Below are positions 7,331-14,158 of a stretch of 36,720 nucleotides of DNA, in pieces. Positions within the stretch are counted from its first letter, which is position 1. Each line of letters starts with the position of its first letter. The notes under the pieces are model-generated. The model was not told the DNA's origin. It saw only the letters and a list, made by a program, of their open reading frames with translations, and searched no databases. The position numbers were made by a program, and so were the translations under genes. Source of the stretch: Roseibium sp. MMSF_3544. GTDB taxonomy: Bacteria > Pseudomonadota > Alphaproteobacteria > Rhizobiales > Stappiaceae. The stretch lies in assembly GCF_030732845.1 (NCBI RefSeq), contig NZ_JASHKA010000040.1, forward strand, positions 1 through 36,720, in the 5' to 3' direction.

Positions 7331-7408
7331 GATGTGGGATCCCTGATTAAGCGAAGTTCGTCAGAACCTAGGGCCGACTCATGACAAACTCAATCCCGGA
7401 ATGCGCCG

Positions 7409-8416
7409 TTAAAGGCTTTCCGATTCCGCTTTCAGGGGACGCGCCATCAAAGTGTTGAGAGCATCGTCGATTGAAAGGTCTTCGTCGATCATCCTGGCGA
7501 CTGTTTCGCAGATCGGTACTTCGATGTCGTGCTTTTGCGCCAGCTTGACCGCGACCCTTGCCGAATAGGCGCCCTCTGCAAGTTTTCCGCCGGCGGATAT
7601 CAGTTCAGACGCCATGAAGCCTTCGCCGAGCCGCAGCCCGAAGGAAAAGTTTCGGGACTGGCTGGAAGAGCAGGTCAGAACAAGGTCGCCAAGCCCTGAC
7701 AGCCCGGTGAGGGTTTCACTCTGGGCTCCCATGGCTGTGCCAAGCCGGGTGAGTTCGGCAAACCCGCGCGCGGTCAGCGCTGCCTGAGCACTGGCACCCA
7801 GCTTGCGTCCGACAACCGCGCCGCAAGCGATGGCCAGAACGTTTTTGAGCGCACCGCCAATCTGTGTTCCAAGGACGTCGATCGAGGCATAGGGGCGGAA
7901 GCAGACCGATTGCAGCGCTTCGCAGAGGCTGAGGGCGCTCTTGGCGGAATTGGCTGCAACCGTGACGGCGGTCGGCAGGCCGCGCGCAACATCGTCGGCA
8001 AAACTCGGGCCGGACAAGACGCCGGGTTCCACGCCCGGAAGTTCCTCGCTCATCACTCGTGACAAGAGCAAACCCGAGCTTTGTTCAATGCCTTTGGCGC
8101 ACAGCACGACCGGACCACGAACGGCACCGGTTTCCTTCAGAGCGGCAAGCATGGCTCGGGTTGTCTGCGCCGGCGTGACCAGCAGCACGGCGTCCGTATC
8201 TGCTGCTTCTTCCAGCGACGAAGTTGCGTTGAGATCCTCGTCAAAGGTGATGCCGGCGAGATAGCGCGGATTCTGCCGCCGGGAGCGAATGATAGAGACC
8301 GTCTCCGGATCTCTTGCCCAAAGCCTTACTTCCCGTCCGGCCCGGGCAGCCGTCAGGGCCAGGGCTGTGCCCCATGCTCCGCCACCGATGACGCCGACAG
8401 TCTTAATGGCGCCCAT
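7409..8416 (-). CDS. gpsA: Glycerol-3-phosphate dehydrogenase [NAD(P)+]
   Basis: GpsA reduces dihydroxyacetone phosphate to sn-glycerol 3-phosphate for phospholipid synthesis in the cytoplasm. The 335-residue protein has the Rossmann motif GVIGGGAWGTALA (residues 8-20), the family segments VLCAKGIE and LSGPSFADDVARGLPTAV, and the catalytic-region GGALKNVLAIACG. It ends in the helical C-terminal domain with LGDLVLTCSS and SQSRNFSFG. The ATG at 8414-8416 was chosen because it begins one turn before the Rossmann strand and follows a GGAAAGG sequence. This start lies inside the last codons of the Nudix gene (14-nt overlap), which indicates coupling. Gene order tsaD-nudix-gpsA-yciI-EVE runs in one direction. 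Confidence 0.97.
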   Translation of the reverse strand: MGAIKTVGVIGGGAWGTALALTAARAGREVRLWARDPETVSIIRSRRQNPRYLAGITFDEDLNATSSLEEAADTDAVLLVTPAQTTRAMLAALKETGAVRGPVVLCAKGIEQSSGLLLSRVMSEELPGVEPGVLSGPSFADDVARGLPTAVTVAANSAKSALSLCEALQSVCFRPYASIDVLGTQIGGALKNVLAIACGAVVGRKLGASAQAALTARGFAELTRLGTAMGAQSETLTGLSGLGDLVLTCSSSQSRNFSFGLRLGEGFMASELISAGGKLAEGAYSARVAVKLAQKHDIEVPICETVARMIDEDLSIDDALNTLMARPLKAESESL

Positions 8417-8879
8417 TGCTCTGCCTTTCCATGCGCGACCGTAGTGTTTCAAGTTGCGCTCCAAACCCGTGAAAGAACCCGGCCTCGGCAGGTGCATCGT
8501 CAGAGAACAAATCTATCCAGAACAGGCGGAACCGGATCGGTGGTCCGCCTGCACTCGGAGAGGTTTCAAAGTGTTCCCATTCCGCAGCGGGCTTTTCCCG
8601 GACGGATCCATGAAAATGCCGCCGCCGATGCAAGCCATCGAGGCAATCGGGAACATTTTCAAAGATCCGGTCCTGGTCCGCGAACGATTCGAGCGCGATA
8701 TCCAATGAAAGTCCTGTCTCCTCGGCAAATTCACGGAGGGCTGCCTGCAGATAGCTTTCCCCCGGGTCCACCGTACCACCTGGTACCTGAAGCCCGACTT
8801 CCGGGTGATCGGGTTCGGAAAAGACCAGAAGATCCGTTCCGCAAGTCAGGTAGACGTAAGCCTTGTGGTAGACGTGCAT
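8403..8879 (-). CDS. Nudix hydrolase
   Basis: The 158-residue protein carries a perfect Nudix box, G-x5-E-x7-R-E-F-x-E-E-x-G-L, from residue 35 to 57 (VPGGTVDPGESYLQAALREF and onward). The Glu residues bind the magnesium needed to hydrolyse a nucleoside diphosphate linked to another moiety. The variable C-terminal part (RRRHFHGSVREK...FRLFWIDL) does not reveal the substrate. Unlike the common tsaD-gpsA neighbourhood, it sits between these two genes and overlaps the gpsA start by 14 nt. The 126-nt gap (8880-9005) to tsaD holds nothing recognisable. Confidence 0.92.
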   Translation of the reverse strand: MHVYHKAYVYLTCGTDLLVFSEPDHPEVGLQVPGGTVDPGESYLQAALREFAEETGLSLDIALESFADQDRIFENVPDCLDGLHRRRHFHGSVREKPAAEWEHFETSPSAGGPPIRFRLFWIDLFSDDAPAEAGFFHGFGAQLETLRSRMERQSNGRH

Positions 8880-9005
8880 GCAAGAGAAGTCCTTTTTGGA
8901 AGGCGTTCTTCCTAGCAGGCACTCTCACGAGGAAAAAGGGCGCCGGTGTGAATTCTCGCGTCAGAAGGTGCGATTTAGACCGAGCGCGACAGTTACTTGG
9001 CTTGA

Positions 9006-10112
9006 TTAAACCTTAGCGCCCTTCTTTCCAGCGCCGAGAACGCCTGCGCTTTCCGCATCAAGCGGCCAGCGGGGTCTGGGGGCAAGTCCCATGTCGTCGA
9101 CCGGGCCGAGTTGCATCCGTTCAATACCCGCCCAGGCGATCATGGCGGCATTGTCGGTACAAAGGTGCATTGGCGGGGCAATGAACCGGGCCCCGGCGTC
9201 ATCGGATGCTTCGGTGAGGGCGCTGCGGATTTCCTGGTTGGCCGCAACGCCTCCGGCAACGACGATTGCCGGTTCGGTTTGCGGGTACCGGTTGCGGAAA
9301 AGCTCCAGTGCGGATCTCGTGCGAGTGGCAAGCACATCCGAGACAGACCGCTGAAAGGCTGCGCAAAGGTCTGCGATTGTCTGCTCATCGACCGGCTCGA
9401 GTTTTTTTGCCTGTGTGCGCAAGGCCGTCTTGAGGCCGGCAAAGGACATGTCGAGACCCGGCCGGTCGAGCAAGGGCCGCGGCAGCTTGAACCGGGCCAC
9501 ATCGCCTCGTGCGGCCATCTTTTCAACGTGTGGGCCGCCAGGATAAGGCAGGCCGAGCAGTTTGGCAGTCTTGTCGAAGGCTTCACCAATGGCATCGTCG
9601 ATCGTGGTGCCGAGACGTTCGTAATCTCCGATGCCGCGCACCAGCAAAAACTGGCTGTGGCCGCCAGAAACAAGAAGCAGCAGAAACGGAAAGTCGAGAT
9701 CGTCGGTCAACCGTGCGGTGAGCGCGTGGCCCTCCAGGTGATTGACTCCGATCAGCGGCTTGCCTGCTGACATGGCAATCGCCTTGGCCGTCATGAAACC
9801 AACGATGACCCCACCGATCAGACCAGGGCCGGCCGTTGCGGCAACGGCGTCGATGTCGTCCCAGGTGCAGGTGGCTTCGTTCATCGCTTCGGCGACGATC
9901 CTGTCCAGGATTTCGATATGCGCTCTTGCAGCAATTTCCGGAACCACCCCGCCGAATTCCGTATGCTCGTCGATCTGCGAGCGTATGGTGTTTGACAGAA
10001 TGCGCTTTTGCGCCGGACCGCGCACAACGGCTGCGGCGGTTTCGTCACAACTGGTTTCAATGCCGAGGACGGTCAGATTGGTCGCATTGTCATTTGAATT
10101 GACTGAAGTCAT
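9006..10112 (-). CDS. tsaD: tRNA N6-threonylcarbamoyladenosine transferase
   Basis: TsaD transfers threonylcarbamoyl from TC-AMP to A37 of ANN-decoding tRNAs, working with TsaB and TsaE in bacteria. The 368-residue protein shows the ASKHA core: VLGIETSCDETAAAVV, the family signature GGVVPEIAARAH, iron-binding VNHLEGHA (His125 and His129), LLLLVSGGHSQ, DDAIGEAFDK, GGVAANQEIR, and a C-terminal TDNAAMIAWAG. The N-terminus is about ten residues longer than many homologues, so the exact start is less certain than the identity. It is divergent from hemC across 96 nt. The tRNA-Thr in this window (ANN decoding) is among its expected substrates. Confidence 0.97.
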   Translation of the reverse strand: MTSVNSNDNATNLTVLGIETSCDETAAAVVRGPAQKRILSNTIRSQIDEHTEFGGVVPEIAARAHIEILDRIVAEAMNEATCTWDDIDAVAATAGPGLIGGVIVGFMTAKAIAMSAGKPLIGVNHLEGHALTARLTDDLDFPFLLLLVSGGHSQFLLVRGIGDYERLGTTIDDAIGEAFDKTAKLLGLPYPGGPHVEKMAARGDVARFKLPRPLLDRPGLDMSFAGLKTALRTQAKKLEPVDEQTIADLCAAFQRSVSDVLATRTRSALELFRNRYPQTEPAIVVAGGVAANQEIRSALTEASDDAGARFIAPPMHLCTDNAAMIAWAGIERMQLGPVDDMGLAPRPRWPLDAESAGVLGAGKKGAKV

Positions 10113-10208
10113 TGGTTTTACAATCGCGGCCTGTGATAGGACATTAGATCGGGAAACTCATACTGGTCCGGCAGTTGTGTGCCGGGCGTAACATCTGGAC
10201 GGTAAACC
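10113..10208. promoter_or_regulatory. Divergent tsaD / hemC promoter region
   Basis: These 96 bases are the only space between the divergent tsaD and hemC genes, so both promoters should lie here. No box pair stood out: TTTTACA near 10095 and TAGGAC near 10137 are weak candidates. GGACGG at 10197-10202 is the only ribosome-binding-like sequence ahead of the hemC TTG start. Confidence 0.5.
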
Positions 10209-11135
10209 TTGCAATCAAATCCTTTGCGCATCGGGACAAGGGGCAGCGCACTGGCCCTGGCGCAGGCCCATGAAACCCGCGACCGGCTGATGGCGGCGCA
10301 CGGCCTTTCTGAAGATGCTTTTGCAATCGAAGTCATCAAGACATCCGGAGACCGGATCCAGGACCGGCCGCTGTCCGAAGTTGGCGGCAAGGGTCTCTTC
10401 ACGAAGGAAATTGAGGAAGCCTTGCTCGACGGACGCATCGACATCGCCGTTCATTCCTCCAAGGACATGCCCACCGTTTTGCCCAAGGGCCTTGCCCTGA
10501 CCGCGTTCTTGCCGCGCGAAGATGTGCGCGATGCCTTCCTGTCACCCAAGGCAAAGACCCTCACCGATCTTCCGCACGGGGCCGTTGTCGGGTCCAGTTC
10601 GCTGCGCCGTCAGGCAATGATCAAGCGTTTGAGGCCCGATATCGAAGTGGTCATGTATCGCGGCAACCTTCAGACCAGAATGCGCAAACTGGCGGATGGC
10701 GAGGTCGACGCGACATTGCTGGCGGCCGCCGGCCTCAATCGTCTCGGCCTTGAGGGCGAGATCACGAGCCTGCTTGACACCAGCACGTTTTTGCCGGCGG
10801 TGGGACAAGGCGCAATCTGCATCGAAAGCAGGGAAAACGACGCCGCAACCCTTACCATGCTGGCGCCGATCCACGACGCGGAAACACAAATCAGGCTGGA
10901 TGCCGAAAGGGCCTTCCTTGGCGTTCTGGATGGCTCCTGCCGCACGCCAATCGGCGGTCTTGCCACCATTGACGGTGACACGTTGCGGTTCATGGGGATC
11001 GTCCTCAAGCCGGACGGAAGTGAAGCCCACGAGACGGAGGAAAGCGGCGCCGTGGGCGATGCCATCCGGATCGGGGTTGCCGCCGGTGAAGCACTGAAAG
11101 CCCGCATGGGGCCGGGTTTTCTCAGCGATGACTAG
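10209..11135 (+). CDS. hemC: Porphobilinogen deaminase (hydroxymethylbilane synthase)
   Basis: HemC condenses four porphobilinogen units into hydroxymethylbilane in haem and corrin synthesis. The 308-residue protein has LRIGTRGSALALAQA at the N-terminus, VGSSSLRRQAMIKRLRPD, YRGNLQTRMRKL and VGQGAICIE. The cofactor-attachment motif is FLGVLDGSCRTPIGG, with Cys244 as the dipyrromethane-binding residue. Translation appears to begin at TTG 10209-10211, because family members start a few residues before RIGTRGS and no ATG or GTG is nearby; the ribosome-binding site is poor. The TAG stop (11133-11135) lies inside the CTAG that marks the left end of an inserted element. hemD follows after that element. 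Confidence 0.96.
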   Translation: MQSNPLRIGTRGSALALAQAHETRDRLMAAHGLSEDAFAIEVIKTSGDRIQDRPLSEVGGKGLFTKEIEEALLDGRIDIAVHSSKDMPTVLPKGLALTAFLPREDVRDAFLSPKAKTLTDLPHGAVVGSSSLRRQAMIKRLRPDIEVVMYRGNLQTRMRKLADGEVDATLLAAAGLNRLGLEGEITSLLDTSTFLPAVGQGAICIESRENDAATLTMLAPIHDAETQIRLDAERAFLGVLDGSCRTPIGGLATIDGDTLRFMGIVLKPDGSEAHETEESGAVGDAIRIGVAAGEALKARMGPGFLSDD

Positions 11136-11238
11136 GGTGCGGCCTCATAAATGAACCACATTTCCTACACGTTCGTTCCTGGTAGCTGGCCAAAACGATC
11201 CAAACCAAATCTGCTTCATTCATGAGTCCATACCCTAG
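11132..11238. mobile_element. MITE-like element between hemC and hemD
   Basis: The 107-bp unit is bounded by CTAG at both ends. Its terminal inverted repeats extend about 32 bases, with six mismatches: the left end reads CTAGGGTGCGGCCTCATAA and the right end, reversed, CTAGGGTATGGACTCATGA. It contains no usable ORF. The same terminal sequence recurs at 36645. CTAG- or TA-flanked ends and this motif resemble IS5-family (IS427-like) elements, from memory, so it is probably a non-autonomous derivative. The left CTAG supplies the hemC stop codon, and the right end lies 4 nt before the hemD ATG. Confidence 0.75.
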
Positions 11239-11242
11239 ACCA

Positions 11243-11959
11243 ATGCGTTTCCTCGTGACCCGGCCGCAACCCGACTGCAAACGGACCGCCGACAGGATCA
11301 GGGCCGCAGGGCAGGCCGCGGATGAAGCACCGCTTCTGTTGTTCACACCATCGCCTCCGGAAACGATCGATTTGATTGGCGTTGCAGCGCTCGCCGTTTC
11401 CAGCCGGCGGGCGGTCGAGGCGCTGCAGCAGCACGGGCAATTGCAGCAATTGAGGGACTTGCCCGTTTTCACCGTCGGAGACACCACTGCACAAGCCTGC
11501 CACGAGGCCGGATACCATGACGTCAGATCGGCCTCCGGCGATATTACGGCTCTGGGCAGGCTGATACTGTCGCACAAGAACAGACTGGGTCAGGGCTTCG
11601 TCCTTTATCCTGCGGCAAAGGACCGCGCAGGTGATCTTGAGGATGCACTGACCAACGGCGGCGTTAGCTGCAAGACCCTGGTTGTTTACAAAATGGATGC
11701 GGCGATGCGCCTTCCGGAAGACGTTGAAGCGAAGCTTGTTGCGTCCCAATATGAGGGTGTTCTGGTTTTTTCCAGACGCACGGCGGAAACGTTTTTGCAA
11801 CTGCTCAAAAACAGCGGGCTGGATCACATTTTCTCCAGCTTGCGAATTTACGCGATCTCGCATCAGGCAGCGGAGCCTCTATCTGATCATATGGAGGTGA
11901 AAGTGGCTGAGAGACCTTGCGAAAAGGCACTGCTGGATCTGGTTTTAGGAGAGTGTTAA
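11243..11959 (+). CDS. hemD: Uroporphyrinogen-III synthase
   Basis: HemD cyclises hydroxymethylbilane with inversion of ring D to give uroporphyrinogen III. The 238-residue protein starts MRFLVTRPQPDCKRTADRI and has the expected loose two-lobed pattern: ALAVSSRRAVEAL, FTVGDTTAQACHEAGY, GFVLYPAAKDRAGDLEDALTNGG and GVLVFSRRTAETFLQLL. HemD proteins are poorly conserved, so position after hemC is strong support. The ATG at 11243 was chosen over one at 11222 because the latter lies within the repeat element. No Shine-Dalgarno sequence precedes the chosen ATG. Removing the element would leave it 4 nt after the hemC stop, so it was probably once coupled. Confidence 0.93.
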   Translation: MRFLVTRPQPDCKRTADRIRAAGQAADEAPLLLFTPSPPETIDLIGVAALAVSSRRAVEALQQHGQLQQLRDLPVFTVGDTTAQACHEAGYHDVRSASGDITALGRLILSHKNRLGQGFVLYPAAKDRAGDLEDALTNGGVSCKTLVVYKMDAAMRLPEDVEAKLVASQYEGVLVFSRRTAETFLQLLKNSGLDHIFSSLRIYAISHQAAEPLSDHMEVKVAERPCEKALLDLVLGEC

Positions 11960-12083
11960 CCAGATCAGGTGGAGTCGTTGTTTTGCAGCGCGCAAAAGAC
12001 TGCTTCGAGGCGGTACCGCTTCGCCAAGAGGTGTGTATAGTGAGTGAAAGAACCCGCTCAGAATGGGTTCAGGAGGAGAGCAG

Positions 12084-14081
12084 ATGGCGACAGACAAGAA
12101 ATCTTCTGGCGGAACGTCCTCTTCAGGCGGCACCGGTTCCGGCTCCTCAGACAAGCCGGGCAGCAGCGACAAGCCGTCAAGCACCGCGGGGTCCAAGCGG
12201 CCGGTCACGATCGACCTGAAGGCGGAGAAGGTCGCGGACAAGCCCGGAAGCACACCATCGGCAAGTACGGCAACAGGCAGCTCTTCAACGAGCGTGCCGA
12301 AGTCCGGCAGCTCCGCACCGTCGGACAGGAAGCCGGCTGACACGAAACCGGCTGACACGAAACCGACGGCAGCGAAACCGGGCGATGCAAAGCCGGGCAG
12401 CGCACCGTCTGCAACCTCGAAGCCGGGCAGCTCGTCATCGACACCTTCAGCAGGTGTGAAAGCCGGATCAGCTTCAGCATCTTCTGCCACCAAAAGTGCC
12501 TCAACCGGTGCAACCGGCACAGCGACAAGTTCCGCAAAGCCTTCAAGTACAACACCGTCATCCTCCACGAAGACAAGCGCGACCTCCTCGGCATCCGCCA
12601 AGCCTGGATCAACGGGAACAACGAGACCCACAACGTCGGCGCAAACGTCCAAACCTTCCGGATCGTCGACCTTTTCCAACCCGCCTGCCGCTGAGGAGCG
12701 TGGTGGGGTCGGAGCATTCGGTGTGCTGATTGCGGCCGTGATCGGCGGCATCATTGTCCTTGGCGGCGGCTTTGGGCTTCATCAGGCCGGTTACCTGAAA
12801 CTGACGCCGGAACAGGACCAGCAGCTCGCCAGCGCACTTTCGGCAGCCGAAAGCAAGATTTCCGAGCTTGAACAGAAGATCGAAGACGTCAGCAACTCAG
12901 CGACTGGCCAGACTGCAAGTGACGCGGTCTCGGCGATCGAAACCAGGCTGTCTTCACTGGAAAGCGATCTGCAAAGTGCCGTTTCTTCAGCGTCCGCGAA
13001 TGTCGGGCCGGCGATCGAAGCCCTGAAACAGGATTTCGAGAGCCTTCGCAATGATGTTATGTCCGCTGGCGGCAGCAGCAGCGTTGGTGACAGCGCGTCG
13101 GTCAATCTGGCGCCCCTGGAGACGAGACTGTCGGCCCTGGAAAGCGCGGCGAGCAACCAGGCGCAGACTGACCTGACGCCGCTGGAAGACCGTCTGTCCA
13201 AGCTTGAGAGCGAGGCGACCACCTCAACAAGCGCAGCGGACAAGCTGTCAGGCTCGGTTACCGGGCTTGAAACTGAAGTGAGCGGCCTGAAAACCGAACT
13301 CGCGGACGTTGACAACCGGCTTCAGAACGCAGAGGCGACCGCAAAAGCTGCCCAGACCGCGGTTTCAACGTCGGATGTCTCCTTGAAGACGCTTGCCGAC
13401 AGCCAGGCGCGCGCGACCGAGACGCTTTCGAGCCTCTCGGCGGACATCAACTCTGTCGGCGCGGCCAATACCGCGGCTCTTGAGAGTATCCGGGCAGAAC
13501 TGGATGCGATTTCCAAACGCCTGCAGCAGGTCGAAAGCACAATGGGCGATGCCACGGCGCGCGAGGTGGCGGCGAGGGCACTTTCTGTGTCCGCCTTGAA
13601 GACGGCTGTTGATTCAGGCCGTCCTTATGAGACCGAACTGGCGGCCGTCAAGGCAGGCCTGCCGGCAGATATCGACGTGAAGGCGCTTGAGGCACATGCC
13701 TCAACCGGGGTCGAACCGGTCTCTGTGCTGATTGCGCAGTTCCCGCCGGTTGCGCACAAGATCTACCAGACATTTTCCGAACCCGACCAGTCCGGTGATG
13801 TTTTGGACGATCTTGTGACCAGCGCGAGGTCAATCTTCACGGTACGCCGGTCCGGCGCGACAGTCGGTGAAGGACCTGGTGCGGCCCTGCAGAAAATGGA
13901 AAACGCGGTGAGTGCGGGTGATCTGCAGGCAGCTCTTGCGGCCTATGCCGAGCTGCCCGAGACCGCGCAGGCGCCGGCGTCGGAATGGGCTGCGCGTGCA
14001 CAGGCGCGCGTCCAGGTGGATGACCTGACAAACAAGGCCTCGCAAGAGGTGTTGAACGCACTTGCTGCAAAGGACAGTTGA
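12084..14081 (+). CDS. Mic60/mitofilin-like inner membrane protein
   Basis: This 665-residue protein matches the alphaproteobacterial COG4223 family, the bacterial relative of mitochondrial MICOS subunit Mic60, which shapes inner-membrane invaginations. In order: a low-complexity cytoplasmic region rich in Ser, Lys, Pro, Ala and Thr (1-205); one transmembrane helix (about 210-232, GVLIAAVIGGIIVLGGGFGL); a long predicted coiled coil rich in Leu/Glu/Ser (about 240-500); and a C-terminal mitofilin-type helical domain ending in MENAVSAGDLQAALAAY and the LPETAQAPASEWAARAQ segment. The start at 12084 follows AGGAGGAG by 5 nt, better than an ATG at 12063. Position between hemD and hemY is the conserved locus for this family. 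The low-complexity part explains the high serine codon content. Confidence 0.9.
   Translation: MATDKKSSGGTSSSGGTGSGSSDKPGSSDKPSSTAGSKRPVTIDLKAEKVADKPGSTPSASTATGSSSTSVPKSGSSAPSDRKPADTKPADTKPTAAKPGDAKPGSAPSATSKPGSSSSTPSAGVKAGSASASSATKSASTGATGTATSSAKPSSTTPSSSTKTSATSSASAKPGSTGTTRPTTSAQTSKPSGSSTFSNPPAAEERGGVGAFGVLIAAVIGGIIVLGGGFGLHQAGYLKLTPEQDQQLASALSAAESKISELEQKIEDVSNSATGQTASDAVSAIETRLSSLESDLQSAVSSASANVGPAIEALKQDFESLRNDVMSAGGSSSVGDSASVNLAPLETRLSALESAASNQAQTDLTPLEDRLSKLESEATTSTSAADKLSGSVTGLETEVSGLKTELADVDNRLQNAEATAKAAQTAVSTSDVSLKTLADSQARATETLSSLSADINSVGAANTAALESIRAELDAISKRLQQVESTMGDATAREVAARALSVSALKTAVDSGRPYETELAAVKAGLPADIDVKALEAHASTGVEPVSVLIAQFPPVAHKIYQTFSEPDQSGDVLDDLVTSARSIFTVRRSGATVGEGPGAALQKMENAVSAGDLQAALAAYAELPETAQAPASEWAARAQARVQVDDLTNKASQEVLNALAAKDS
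12336..12365 (+). repeat. Perfect 15-bp tandem repeat inside the Mic60-like gene
   Basis: The 15-mer GCTGACACGAAACCG occurs twice in tandem and encodes ADTKP twice. It is followed by diverged units TAAKP and GDAKP. It lies in the low-complexity cytoplasmic region, and copy changes of 15 bases would stay in frame. Confidence 0.85.
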
Positions 14082-14158
14082 TTGGCGAACGTTATGAAAA
14101 CTGTCCGAGAAAATAATTTTCTGCCGTTGATCTCCGGCAGTGGTTGGGAGCGAGCGGA

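Noticed and set aside
7369..7395. CTAGGG followed by GACTCATGA between gpsA and yciI, like the element ends
   Set aside because: Only the first six bases and a short later block match, with a gap needed, and there is no second inverted end. It could be chance.
12031..12041. TATAGT before the Mic60-like gene as a strong promoter
   Set aside because: The -10 looks good, but there is no acceptable -35 at 16-18 nt, and the gene is probably cotranscribed with hemCD.
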